A DNA stretch of 64,000 nucleotides, from positions 191,876-255,875 of the forward strand of contig NZ_KK211337.1 in NCBI RefSeq assembly GCF_000621745.1. Direction: 5' to 3'. Position numbers and translations under genes: made by a program. Every line of letters starts with the position of its first letter. Positions within the stretch are counted from its first letter, which is position 1. The notes beneath the pieces were generated by a model that had not been told where the DNA came from, did not search any database, and was given only the letters and a program-made list of their open reading frames with translations. The stretch is from Clostridium beijerinckii HUN142. GTDB lineage: Bacteria > Bacillota > Clostridia > Clostridiales > Clostridiaceae. This document shows positions 43,718 through 52,461 of the stretch, piece after piece.

Positions 43718-43936
43718 CTAATCTTCATCCGTTATTAAATTACATCTAAATAGCAATGAAAACAAATCTAAAGCACCTAAAAATACTGCAATGTAAATAA
43801 ACCTTTCTATTATAGTAATATTCATAGAAATTAATTTTGCTATGTTTAGGTTAAACAAGCCTATTGTTCCCCAATTTAATGAACCTATAAGAACTAATAA
43901 AAAGGAAAGTTTATCTAAGATACTTATCTTACACAT
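43718..43936 (-). CDS. DUF378 (YuzA-type) small membrane protein
   Basis: 72 aa, two hydrophobic segments (about 8-28 and 42-62). The signature LIGSLNWGTIGLFNLN is the DUF378 hallmark, and GALDLFSLLF is in the second segment. Function unknown. GGAGTGAAG on its strand precedes the ATG. It converges with ptsH and diverges from purB. Confidence 0.85.
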   Translation of the reverse strand: MCKISILDKLSFLLVLIGSLNWGTIGLFNLNIAKLISMNITIIERFIYIAVFLGALDLFSLLFRCNLITDED

Positions 43937-44081
43937 ATTTCTTCACTCCAATCTTTAATATGATCACTAGTATATATATATGATTCTTAGAGACAATAAT
44001 AACAAAAATGTAAAATAAATTTAAATACAAAAGAGTGTAAATAATTCTAAAATTAAATAGGCAAAAATGAAAAAAATATGA

Positions 44082-44087
44082 TATAAT
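44082..44087 (+). promoter_or_regulatory. -10 element of purB
   Basis: Perfect TATAAT preceded by a TG dinucleotide two bases upstream; no good -35 at 17 bases. No purine riboswitch features were found in the short leader. Confidence 0.5.
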
Positions 44088-44137
44088 ACGAATATTGAAA
44101 GAAAAAGTATAAAATATATTCGTGTGGAGGTTTTTTG

Positions 44138-45568
44138 ATGAGAAATTTATATAGCACACCTTTAAATTCAAGATACGCATCAAAGGAAATGAGTTTTATT
44201 TTTTCTGATGATATGAAGTTTACAACTTGGAGAAAATTATGGGTAGCTTTAGCAGAAGGAGAAAGAGAACTCGGATTAAATATAACTGAGGAACAAATAA
44301 AAGAGTTAAAAGAACATATCAATGATATAAATTATGACGAGGCAGCTAAAAAAGAAAAAGAAGTTAGACATGATGTTATGAGTCATGTATATGCATATGG
44401 TCTTCAATGTCCAAGTGCAAAGGGAATCATCCATTTAGGAGCTACATCTTGTTATGTTGGAGATAATACAGATATCATAATAATGAGAGATGCTTTAGAT
44501 CTAATTAAAAATAAAATAGTTACAGTTCTAAATCATTTGAAAAATTTTGCTCTAGAATATAAAGACATGCCAACATTAGGCTTTACACATTTTCAACCAG
44601 CTCAATTAACTACAGTAGGAAAAAGAGCTACATTGTGGATGCAAGATTTAGTAATGGACGTTGAAAATATAGACTTTTTATTATCAACATTAAAGCTTAG
44701 AGGTGTTAAGGGGACTACAGGTACTCAAGCTAGCTTTATGGAACTTTTTGATGGAGATGAGAATAAAGTTAAGTCTTTAGATAAAATTGTCGCAGAAAAA
44801 ATGGGATTTGAAAAAAGTTATGGAGTAACAGGTCAAACATACCCAAGAAAACTTGATTCTATCGTATTAAATACATTATCAGAAATTGCTCAAAGTGCTT
44901 ACAAATTTAGTAATGATTTGAGATTGCTTCAAAATATGAAAGAGATGGAAGAGCCATTTGAAAAAAATCAAATAGGATCATCAGCTATGGCTTATAAGAG
45001 AAATCCTATGAGAAGTGAAAGAATAAGTGCATTAGCTAGATATGTAATAGTGGATGCATTAAATCCAGCAATTACAGCAGGAACTCAGTGGTTTGAAAGA
45101 ACGCTAGATGATTCGGCTAACAAGAGACTATCTGTTGCTGAAGGGTTTTTGGCATTAGATGGAGTTTTAAATTTATACATAAATATTGCTGAAAATATGG
45201 TAGTATATGATAAAGTTATAGCATCTCATGTGCAAAGAGAGTTACCATTTATGGCTACTGAAAATATAATGATGGAAGCTGTTAAAAGAGGTAAGGATAG
45301 ACAAGAATTACACGAACAGATTAGAGTTCACTCTATGGCAGCTGCTCAAAGGGTAAAAGGAGAAGGCTTAGATAATGACCTGATTGATAGAATAATAAAT
45401 GACAATTCATTTGGTTTATCTAAAGAAGAAATTCTAGCAATTATAGACCCAATTAAGTTTGTTGGAAGAGCACCAAGTCAAGTCGTTGAGTTTATAGATG
45501 AATATGTAGATCCTATTATTAATAATAATGAAGACGCATTAAAAATTAAGAGTGAGATAACTGTATAA
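44138..45568 (+). CDS. purB: Adenylosuccinate lyase
   Basis: Acts twice in purine synthesis (SAICAR to AICAR; adenylosuccinate to AMP). 476 aa. Fumarase/aspartase superfamily signature GSSAMAYKRNP, with HDVMSHVYAYG, HLGATSCYVGDNTD and GFTHFQPAQLTT carrying the catalytic His residues. The ATG at 44138 is 7 bases from GGAGG; the TTG just before it is not needed. It is not clustered with other pur genes. Confidence 0.96.
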   Translation: MRNLYSTPLNSRYASKEMSFIFSDDMKFTTWRKLWVALAEGERELGLNITEEQIKELKEHINDINYDEAAKKEKEVRHDVMSHVYAYGLQCPSAKGIIHLGATSCYVGDNTDIIIMRDALDLIKNKIVTVLNHLKNFALEYKDMPTLGFTHFQPAQLTTVGKRATLWMQDLVMDVENIDFLLSTLKLRGVKGTTGTQASFMELFDGDENKVKSLDKIVAEKMGFEKSYGVTGQTYPRKLDSIVLNTLSEIAQSAYKFSNDLRLLQNMKEMEEPFEKNQIGSSAMAYKRNPMRSERISALARYVIVDALNPAITAGTQWFERTLDDSANKRLSVAEGFLALDGVLNLYINIAENMVVYDKVIASHVQRELPFMATENIMMEAVKRGKDRQELHEQIRVHSMAAAQRVKGEGLDNDLIDRIINDNSFGLSKEEILAIIDPIKFVGRAPSQVVEFIDEYVDPIINNNEDALKIKSEITV

Positions 45569-45730
45569 TATAGACAAACAATATTAAAATTAAGCATATA
45601 TATAAATCAAAGAAATAAGATACATAGTTATGAAACATATATTTGAAAATTAGCTGTCATAAGTGAAAGTTCAAATATATAATTGAGGTTCATGAACTTA
45701 GTTAACTCATTAAAAATTGATTTAATTATA

Positions 45731-45806
45731 AGTGAGGTTGTTCAGGTTCAGCTTGCCAAATTAAAATTGGAGCAAGCTAAATCTTGATACAACCTACTTT
45801 TTTGTT
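45731..45806 (+). repeat. Structured element A after purB (possible terminator)
   Basis: AGGTTGT (45735-45741) pairs with ACAACCT (45789-45795) around an inner stem AGCTTG (45750-45755) / CAAGCT (45773-45778); T6 follows. It aligns closely with the core of the fold-back at 53574-53637: GAGGTnGTTC, AGCTTGnCA, AAATT(T)GGAnCAAGCT and TGATnCAACCT are shared. It probably also ends purB transcription. The rest of the 322-base gap (45569-45730) is AT-rich with an AACTTAGTTAACTC string that also occurs at 13852. Confidence 0.6.
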
Positions 45807-45890
45807 TTTAGCTATATTTTAGTATAACTCAAGCAAACATGTATCTCATTTGGATTAATATACTTTCAAGTTTAAAATAGATATGTTATA

Positions 45891-46886
45891 TCAATCAAAT
45901 TTTAAGGCTCTGAGTTTTGGATACCTGTTAGGATAAATTTGGCTGAGAGGATAATTCAATTTGTCATAACTATGGCAGCAATAAAGACAATCACCATTTT
46001 GAAGCCTATAAGTAATAAAACCATTATGAAAATATCGACCTATAGACGGAGTGTAAAATTGAATTAAACAGCCTCTATCCAATGATTTGTCATTTGGAAG
46101 CTTAGTGGCTCTTAATTTTGGTGTTATTAAGTATTCATATAATTCTTCAACTCTGATCCAGGCATGAGTATATGGTTTCCAAGTTGCATTTTGATTGAAA
46201 CCACCAGCATGAATTATTTGGGACATAAAATTAGTACAATCCCCTCCGATTCCAGAAAATGATTTGTATTCAGGATTGTAATTTAATGAAAATCTTTCAG
46301 CATAATTACAGGCAGCTGTGACATTAAACTTAGAAGCTCTTTTTTTATCATGGTTATTAGTAGAAAGCCAGTTAGAAGCTATGAACATTTCAAATAATGA
46401 ATCAATTGATGAAAGTTTATCCTTATATACATTTATGTTGCGGTTTTGATCGAAATTAAGTCCATTTATTAGGCTTGATAAATCAGTGTTTAGGATATGT
46501 TCATATAAAAGTGGATTTTCTTCATTCTCTGCTATAAATTGTATTTTGCATTTGTCTTGTAAATATTCTAAAATGAGTATATATTTATTTATTGAAACTG
46601 AATTTATATTTTGAGGATAATTGTTAACAATAAAAGAAGTTTTTAAAATAAGTTTAACTTTAACAAAACTTGGAACTTGTTCTAATACATCATAGGCATA
46701 ATCAAATTTATAGTCTTTAAATGAAGAGTTTAATTTTTTTGCCCATTCAAAGTTGAATAATTTTTTTAGATAAATTTCTTTTAATATGGTATCATCTAAA
46801 TCATACGCATTTTTAGAAATTAGATTAAGATTATCATAAGGCATTGATAGTAGAAAGGATAAATTATATAAACTGTTTGTTAGCAT
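45891..46886 (-). CDS. Putative amidase-domain protein (Amidase_6 type)
   Basis: 331 aa from the ATG that follows AAAGGA on this strand; a longer reading by 10 residues has no ribosome binding site. The C-terminal half is the amidase-like domain with FNVTAACNYAERFSLN, GGDCTNFMSQIIHAGGF (candidate nucleophile Cys) and THAWIRVEELYEY (His). The N-terminal about 170 residues are not recognised and no signal peptide is visible, so the protein looks cytoplasmic. Substrate unknown. Relatives occur in spore-forming Firmicutes. Confidence 0.8.
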   Translation of the reverse strand: MLTNSLYNLSFLLSMPYDNLNLISKNAYDLDDTILKEIYLKKLFNFEWAKKLNSSFKDYKFDYAYDVLEQVPSFVKVKLILKTSFIVNNYPQNINSVSINKYILILEYLQDKCKIQFIAENEENPLLYEHILNTDLSSLINGLNFDQNRNINVYKDKLSSIDSLFEMFIASNWLSTNNHDKKRASKFNVTAACNYAERFSLNYNPEYKSFSGIGGDCTNFMSQIIHAGGFNQNATWKPYTHAWIRVEELYEYLITPKLRATKLPNDKSLDRGCLIQFYTPSIGRYFHNGFITYRLQNGDCLYCCHSYDKLNYPLSQIYPNRYPKLRALKFD

Positions 46887-47304
46887 ATCTTTTCCTTTAT
46901 TTAAAATTGTTATCATTAAATATATTTATGAGGTAAACTGTAAAGATATGTTAATATAATTCAATTTTTATAAAGTAATCTGGTTTGTATTATCTAATAG
47001 TTTAGGATAAGATTTTATGATTAAAATTTTTAGAAAAATATATGTAAATTAAGACTGATAAAATACTAATTTATAAATTAAAACAACAAAAATATTCACA
47101 AAAATTTAAAAGTAGATACAAATATATTTAATATGTTATAATATAATATGGACGAAATAAATAATGAATTTATAATGTTTTTATATAGAATATTATAAAC
47201 ATAAAAAGAAAATTATAAATTTGGTGACTATACTTGCAAATTGTAATTGTTGTAGGATAAAATCAAATTTGTCAAAGATTTTTATAAAGGAGCTATAAGA
47301 AGAA
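46887..47304. other. Divergent intergenic region
   Basis: 418 bases between the leftward amidase and the rightward DUF6398/TPR gene. Extremely AT-rich. TATAAT-like strings lie near 47138-47147 for the rightward gene, but no convincing -35. I see no RNA gene or repeat. Confidence 0.4.
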
Positions 47305-48555
47305 ATGCAAGAATTATCTAACGGAATAGCTAGCAAGTATGAAGAAATAATTGAAAAAATAAAGAGTTTTTCAAATGAATATCTTAATGAAGATTATAAG
47401 AATATTTGTGTTCTAGCCACAGAAACGCTGTTTTTAAATTATGAAGAACAATTTAAAAAGGGGAAGAGCTTTTCATGGGGAGCAGGAATAGTGCATGCTA
47501 TAGGAACTGTAAATAACTTATTTGATTCAAAAGAAGAGCCATATATTAAGGTTGCTGACTTATATAAAGAGTTTGGCGTTAGCAGTAGTACAGGCTCTAG
47601 TAAATCAAAGGAAGTAAGAAGCTTATTAGATATATCAGAGGAGAATAAGAAATGGATAATAGGCGAAAATAAGGATGCAGAAACTTCAGAAGGTACTATG
47701 CTAAGAGCTAAAGAAGAAGTTGCATTAACTATGAATGATAAAATAAAAGCTGATAAAACTGTTAATGATGAAGCAACAGTTCCTTTTAAATTTGCTGTTG
47801 ATAAAAATTATATAATAGCTCAAAGAATTATTGAGTATGCATGGAAACAAAAAAATTATAAAAATAAGGCGAAATATGCAAGAGAAGCGTTAGAAGTATA
47901 TGAAGATTGTGCAGACGCATATATAATATTATCAAAAGATTCTAGTTTGAATAATAACCAGAAGACAGAGCTTTTAGAAAAAGCAGTTAACGCAGCAAAG
48001 AATTCATTAAAAATAGATGATTTAAAAAATGCTCAGGCAGAGCTTCTTAGATTAAAAATAGCAAGGCCTCTTTTTGGAGCTAAGTATAGTTTAGCAACCC
48101 ATTTATGGGAAACTGGTCAAAAAGAAGTTGCAATAGATAATGCTTTAGAAATTTTAGAATATGATGAGAAAGATGAATTAGTAGTTAGAAGTTTAGTAGT
48201 TAACTGGCTTTTAATTGAAAAAAGATATGCACAACTAAAAAGCCTATTAGAAAAATATGAAAAGGATAATTTGGCGGCTATACACTATAGTAGAGTGGCG
48301 TTATTATATAAGACTGATGAAATTAGAGCGGCGGAAAGTGCCTTGAGAAGAGCATATAAGAGAAACCCGTACGTGATACCATACATCTTAAAACAAAAAA
48401 GAGTTCCGAATTCCTTACCTAATTTAATTAGATTTGGAAGCGAGGAAGAAGCAATGAAATATGCTAGCTTAGGTTTAGACGTTTGGAATGATCCTAAGAT
48501 GCTTCAATGGATTAAAGAAAAGAAAAAAGAATTTGATATCATAAATTTTAGCTAA
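47305..48555 (+). CDS. DUF6398-like N-terminal domain with TPR-like repeats
   Basis: 416 aa. Residues about 5-115 (FSNEYLNEDYKNICVLATETL, FSWGAGIVHAIGTVNNLFD, YIKVADLYKEFGVSSSTGSSKSKEVRSLL) resemble the DUF6398 domain, which ends in a helix-turn-helix-like segment. From about 175 onwards helical pairs (AQRIIEYAWKQKNYKNKAKYAREALEVYEDCADAYIILS and similar) look like TPR repeats, ending in a family-typical NPYVIPYILKQKRVP. Cytoplasmic; function unknown. AAGGAG lies about 12 bases before the ATG. Confidence 0.7.
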   Translation: MQELSNGIASKYEEIIEKIKSFSNEYLNEDYKNICVLATETLFLNYEEQFKKGKSFSWGAGIVHAIGTVNNLFDSKEEPYIKVADLYKEFGVSSSTGSSKSKEVRSLLDISEENKKWIIGENKDAETSEGTMLRAKEEVALTMNDKIKADKTVNDEATVPFKFAVDKNYIIAQRIIEYAWKQKNYKNKAKYAREALEVYEDCADAYIILSKDSSLNNNQKTELLEKAVNAAKNSLKIDDLKNAQAELLRLKIARPLFGAKYSLATHLWETGQKEVAIDNALEILEYDEKDELVVRSLVVNWLLIEKRYAQLKSLLEKYEKDNLAAIHYSRVALLYKTDEIRAAESALRRAYKRNPYVIPYILKQKRVPNSLPNLIRFGSEEEAMKYASLGLDVWNDPKMLQWIKEKKKEFDIINFS

Positions 48556-48559
48556 TTAC

Positions 48560-48588
48560 TTTACAATGATAAAATTTAATGATATTAT
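48560..48588 (+). promoter_or_regulatory. Promoter of the FMN riboswitch transcript
   Basis: TTTACA (48560-48565), a 17-base spacer, and TATTAT (48583-48588). TTTACAAT and ATTGTAAA (48593-48600) form an inverted repeat spanning the promoter. Confidence 0.7.
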
Positions 48589-48610
48589 AATTATTGTAAA
48601 TTGAATAAAA

Positions 48611-48720
48611 AATCTTCGGGGTTGGGTGAAATTCCCTATCGGCGGTACAGCCCGCAAGCTTTAAAAAGCAGATTCGGTTAGATTCCGAAGCCGACAGTAA
48701 AGTCTGGATGAAAGAAGAGA
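48611..48720 (+). promoter_or_regulatory. FMN riboswitch (RFN element)
   Basis: Contains the conserved RFN blocks: TCTTCGGGG at the 5' side, GGGTGAAATTCCC, ATCGGCGGT, AGCCCGC, GATTCGGTTAGATTCCGAAGCCGACAGT and GTCTGGATGAAAGAAGA. P1 pairs TCTTC (48613-48617) with GAAGA (48714-48718). It controls riboflavin gene expression by FMN binding. Confidence 0.97.
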
Positions 48721-48780
48721 GTAATTATTATAAATTATATTTAAAATTAAAGTTTTAAATGTTATTTGTTCGTATTTAGT

Positions 48781-48813
48781 ACCCTGAATTAAATGAAATT
48801 CAGGGTTTTTTTA
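48781..48813 (+). terminator. Riboswitch expression-platform terminator
   Basis: ACCCTGAATT (48781-48790) / AATTCAGGGT (48797-48806), then T7. Expected to form when FMN is bound. Confidence 0.9.
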
Positions 48814-48944
48814 TTACAATATATTTTTAAGATTGAGTTGATTATATAAGATCGATAGAATTGGCTTACGATATATATTGTAATATATAGGATAAATTTT
48901 AAAATTTTACTTATAGATATAAATAATGTAATTACATTTTTTGA

Positions 48945-48977
48945 AACTCTGAGGATTTAAACCTCGGAGTTTTTTTA
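48945..48977 (+). terminator. Second terminator between riboswitch and ribD
   Basis: AACTCTGAGG (48945-48954) / CCTCGGAGTT (48962-48971), one G-U, then T7. It does not end a gene; a weak promoter-like TTGGCT / TATATA pair with a 17-base gap lies upstream at about 48862. The T-tract starts dispersed repeat copy 4. Confidence 0.8.
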
Positions 48978-49205
48978 TTCTCTAGGAATTTATATTCAGG
49001 TGAAATCTGTGGATAAGTTATAGAAAAGACTGATTCAGAAAGTTACGGTTCGTAAAGAGAATAAAAAAAGAAAATATATTCGCCTGCCAAATTTTTCTCA
49101 CATGCGTTCAAAAAGGCAGATGCGTAAAAAAATCTACACATATGAAAAGAGTGCGAAACACAATACGGAACTTAACCACAGGCGCCTGCGATTTTTTTAT
49201 TTGCT
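48970..49205 (+). repeat. Dispersed terminator-linked element, copy 4 (longest form)
   Basis: The left end TTTTTTTATTCTCTAGGAATT overlaps the second terminator. A perfect DnaA-box complement TGTGGATAA is at 49008-49016 (offset 38). AGAGAATAAAAAAAG at 49056 is the full complement of the left end. TTCGCCTGCC at about 49079 precedes an insert like that of copy 3 but about 40 bases longer, which ends at CAGGCGCCTGCGATTTTT (49179-49196). It separates the FMN riboswitch from ribD. Confidence 0.85.
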
Positions 49206-49273
49206 TATAAAAAGTTAAGTATTTGGAAGATTATATTATAAGAGGTAGTATGAAAAAATGGAGATGATAAGTT

Positions 49274-50359
49274 TTGGATGAGAAATACATGGAGAGAGCT
49301 TTAGAATTAGCTAAAAGAGGAATAGGAAAAGTAAATCCCAATCCATTAGTTGGAGCTGTTATAGTTAGAGACGGCGAAATAATAGGTGAAGGTTATCATG
49401 AGTGCTATGGAGAAGCTCATGCAGAAAGAAATGCAGTGAAAAATGCAACAAAATCTGTGGAGGGAAGTACAATTTATGTCACTTTAGAACCTTGTGCTCA
49501 TTACGGAAAGACACCGCCGTGCGTAGATCTAATAATTGAAAAAAAATTTAAAAAGGTAGTAATAGGTATGTTAGATCCAAATGAGTTAGTTTCGGGAAAA
49601 AGTGTGGAAAAGTTAAAAGAGCATGGAATTGAAGTTTTAGTAGGTATTAAAGAAAAAGAATGTAAAGAAATGAATGAAATTTTCATGAAGTATATAACAT
49701 CAAAAATTCCATTTGTTATTTTAAAGAGTGGAATGTCAATTGATGGGAAGATAGCAACTTATAGTGGAGAATCAAAATGGATTACATCTAAAGAATCGAG
49801 AGAAGATTCACAACACTTAAGAAATAGGATTCATTCGATTATGGTAGGAGTAAATACAGTAATTGAGGATAATCCTGAACTCACATGTAGAATCAATGAG
49901 GGAAAGAAGTTAATCAGAATTATTGTGGATAGTAATCTTAGAATTCCGCTAGAATCTAAGGTTGTTACAAATAGTGACAAAGCTACAATAGTGGCAACTA
50001 CTTTAAAATCAGACCAAGAAAAGAAAAAAATATTAAGGTCCATGGATATTAAAGTTATAGAAGTGTTAGATAAAGATAATAGGGTTAACTTGAAAGAGTT
50101 GATTAAGAGACTTGGAGAAGAAGGGATAGATTCAATACTTATAGAAGGTGGAGGAACTTTAAATTTTTCGGCATTAGAAGAGAGAATTGTAGATAAAGTA
50201 AGATTTTATATAGCTCCTAAGATAATAGGTGGAGAAAACAGCAGAAATAGTATAGCAGGAAAAGGTTTCTTTAAATTAGATGACGCAGTCAGATTAAAAG
50301 ATATTAGTTATAGAACAATTGGAGAAGACTTAGTGGTAGATGGCTATGTTGATAAATAA
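49274..50359 (+). CDS. ribD: Bifunctional diaminohydroxyphosphoribosylaminopyrimidine deaminase / 5-amino-6-(5-phosphoribosylamino)uracil reductase
   Basis: Second and third steps of riboflavin synthesis. 361 aa. The N-terminal deaminase domain has the zinc site HAERNAV and PCAHYGKTPPC; the C-terminal NADPH reductase domain begins about residue 147 (PFVILKSGMSIDGKIA) with ILIEGGGTLN. The TTG start (49274) is 10 bases from GGAG; an ATG five codons on is the alternative. First gene of ribD-ribE-ribBA-ribH. Confidence 0.96.
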   Translation: MDEKYMERALELAKRGIGKVNPNPLVGAVIVRDGEIIGEGYHECYGEAHAERNAVKNATKSVEGSTIYVTLEPCAHYGKTPPCVDLIIEKKFKKVVIGMLDPNELVSGKSVEKLKEHGIEVLVGIKEKECKEMNEIFMKYITSKIPFVILKSGMSIDGKIATYSGESKWITSKESREDSQHLRNRIHSIMVGVNTVIEDNPELTCRINEGKKLIRIIVDSNLRIPLESKVVTNSDKATIVATTLKSDQEKKKILRSMDIKVIEVLDKDNRVNLKELIKRLGEEGIDSILIEGGGTLNFSALEERIVDKVRFYIAPKIIGGENSRNSIAGKGFFKLDDAVRLKDISYRTIGEDLVVDGYVDK

Positions 50360-50384
50360 AAAGTAAAGAAATAAGGAGGAAAGA

Positions 50385-51038
50385 ATGTTTACTGGAATTA
50401 TTGAGGAAGTTGGAGTGCTTGAGAAATTCAGCACGGGTAATGGTTTTGGAGTAATGGAAATTAAGTGTAGTGAAGTTTTAAAGGAAACCAGAGTTGGGGA
50501 CAGTATAGCTACAAATGGGGTTTGTTTAACAGTAAAAGAAAAATACTCAAATTCCTTTAAAGCAGAAGTAATGGGAGAAACTTTGGCTAAAAGTAACTTA
50601 GGAAATTTAAAGACTGGTGATAAAGTAAACCTTGAAAGAGCATTGAGACTAAGTGATAGGCTTGGTGGTCATATTGTAAGTGGACATATAGATGGTGTTG
50701 GAACAATAGTTTCTATAAAAGAAGAAAGTAATGGGACTTGGTTCACTATATCTGCTACTGAAGAGGTGTTAAGATACATTATATATAAAGGATCAATTGG
50801 AATAGACGGAGTAAGCTTAACAGTTGCTTATGTTGATGATGAAGTATTTAAGGTTTCTGTTATACCTCATACTTTAGATAATACCATTCTTCCATATAAA
50901 AAAGTTAATTCAAAAGTTAATTTGGAATGTGATTTAATAGGAAAATATGTAGAAAAACTATTTAGCAAAAAAGATGAAAAACAGAAAAATGAACAGAGTA
51001 ATATTACAATGGAATTTCTAAGAGAAAATGGATTTTAA
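50385..51038 (+). CDS. ribE: Riboflavin synthase, alpha subunit
   Basis: Dismutates two lumazine molecules to riboflavin. 217 aa, made of two lumazine-binding repeats (about 1-97 and 98-195): MFTGIIEEVG at the start, SIATNGVCLTV in repeat one and GHIVSGHIDGVG with SIGIDGVSLTVAYV in repeat two. AGGAGG lies 7 bases before the ATG. A 20-residue charged tail ends the protein. Confidence 0.96.
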   Translation: MFTGIIEEVGVLEKFSTGNGFGVMEIKCSEVLKETRVGDSIATNGVCLTVKEKYSNSFKAEVMGETLAKSNLGNLKTGDKVNLERALRLSDRLGGHIVSGHIDGVGTIVSIKEESNGTWFTISATEEVLRYIIYKGSIGIDGVSLTVAYVDDEVFKVSVIPHTLDNTILPYKKVNSKVNLECDLIGKYVEKLFSKKDEKQKNEQSNITMEFLRENGF

Positions 51039-51100
51039 TTATATAGATAAATCTGAAATTTTCAGTATATATAAAATATAAAATTAAGGAGCGGAGTATT

Positions 51101-52303
51101 ATGTTTAATAGTATAGAAGAGGCACTAAAAGATATTAAAGAAGGAAAAATGATAATAATTGTTGATGATGAAGGAAGAGAAAACGAAGGTGATTTGGTAA
51201 TTCCAGCAGAGCTAGCTAATGGAGAAAATATCAATTTTATGATTAAGTACGCAAGAGGACTTGTTTGTGCTCCGGTAGAAGAAGAAATTGCAGTAAAACT
51301 TGGATTAAATCCAATGGTTGAAAAAAATACAGATAATCATGAGACGGCGTTTACAGTATCTATAGATCATAAGGATACCACAACAGGTATATCAGCATTT
51401 GAAAGAGCTTGTACAATAAATAAACTTGTAACAGCAAATGAAAGAGATGATTTTAGACGACCGGGTCATATATTTCCATTAATAGCTAAGAATGGCGGAG
51501 TTTTTGAGAGAGTTGGGCATACAGAGGCATCAGTGGATTTAGCAAAACTTGCAGGATTTAAAGGTGCAGCAGCTATATGCGAAATAGTAAAAGATGATGG
51601 AACTATGGCAAGACGTGATGATTTAGTAAAGTTTGCTAAAGAGCACAACTTAAAAATTGTTACCATAGCAGATTTAATTAAATATAGAAGAGAAGAACAC
51701 TTAAGTGTTGTTATGGAAACGGAAGCTAATCTTCCGACTAAGTATGGAGATTTTAAAGTACTAGCATTTAAAGAAAAAAATTCTTCAAAATGTCATCTGG
51801 CTTTAGTCAAAGGAGATATTAAAAATAATGATGAACCAATGCTTGTGAGAGTTCATTCTGAATGTTTAACTGGAGATGCCCTAGGATCTAGAAAATGTGA
51901 TTGTGGAGAACAATATGAAGCTTCAATGAGGATGATAGCAAAAGAGGACTCAGGGATACTTTTGTATATGAGACAAGAAGGAAGAGGAATTGGCCTTTTA
52001 AATAAGTTGAAAGCATATGCACTTCAAGACCAAGGATTGGATACGGTAGATGCAAATTTAGCTTTAGGATTTAGAGAAGACATGAGAGATTATAAAATAA
52101 GTGCTGACATGCTTAAAATCTTAGGTATAAAGAATGTTAGATTAATTACTAATAACCCAGCTAAAATAGAAGGGTTAGAAAAAAATGATATAAAAGTTGT
52201 GGAAAGAGTTCCGATACAAATGCCTTTAAATGAAAATGATGAATTTTATTTAAAAACTAAAAAAGAAAGAATGAATCATTTTCTAGATATATCGGATAAT
52301 TAA
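51101..52303 (+). CDS. ribBA: Bifunctional DHBP synthase / GTP cyclohydrolase II
   Basis: Supplies both precursors of riboflavin. 400 aa. The N-terminal DHBP synthase (about 1-200) has DDEGRENEGDLVIPAE, RRPGHIFPL and VGHTEASVDLA; the C-terminal GTP cyclohydrolase II (about 205-395) has VRVHSECLTGDALGSRKCDCG, with the three zinc Cys, and LYMRQEGRGIGL. GGAGCGGAG precedes the ATG. Confidence 0.97.
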   Translation: MFNSIEEALKDIKEGKMIIIVDDEGRENEGDLVIPAELANGENINFMIKYARGLVCAPVEEEIAVKLGLNPMVEKNTDNHETAFTVSIDHKDTTTGISAFERACTINKLVTANERDDFRRPGHIFPLIAKNGGVFERVGHTEASVDLAKLAGFKGAAAICEIVKDDGTMARRDDLVKFAKEHNLKIVTIADLIKYRREEHLSVVMETEANLPTKYGDFKVLAFKEKNSSKCHLALVKGDIKNNDEPMLVRVHSECLTGDALGSRKCDCGEQYEASMRMIAKEDSGILLYMRQEGRGIGLLNKLKAYALQDQGLDTVDANLALGFREDMRDYKISADMLKILGIKNVRLITNNPAKIEGLEKNDIKVVERVPIQMPLNENDEFYLKTKKERMNHFLDISDN

Positions 52304-52461
52304 ATTCTAATAACGTACTGCTCTATTTGGAGAAATATAGCAGCAATAAGTTACTTTTAATACTTGTGGTTATAAGTTCAACTAGTATTTAGATTACAGT
52401 AAATCTAATTGAATTTGATAAAAAATAAAATAAATAATATAAAATATTGGAGGAAAAAATA

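Noticed and set aside
44088..44137. Purine riboswitch in front of purB
   Set aside because: The leader is only about 50 bases and lacks the conserved purine-aptamer core.
46887..46916. Ten extra N-terminal residues of the amidase-domain protein
   Set aside because: The upstream ATG has no ribosome binding site whereas AAAGGA is correctly spaced for the ATG ending at 46886.
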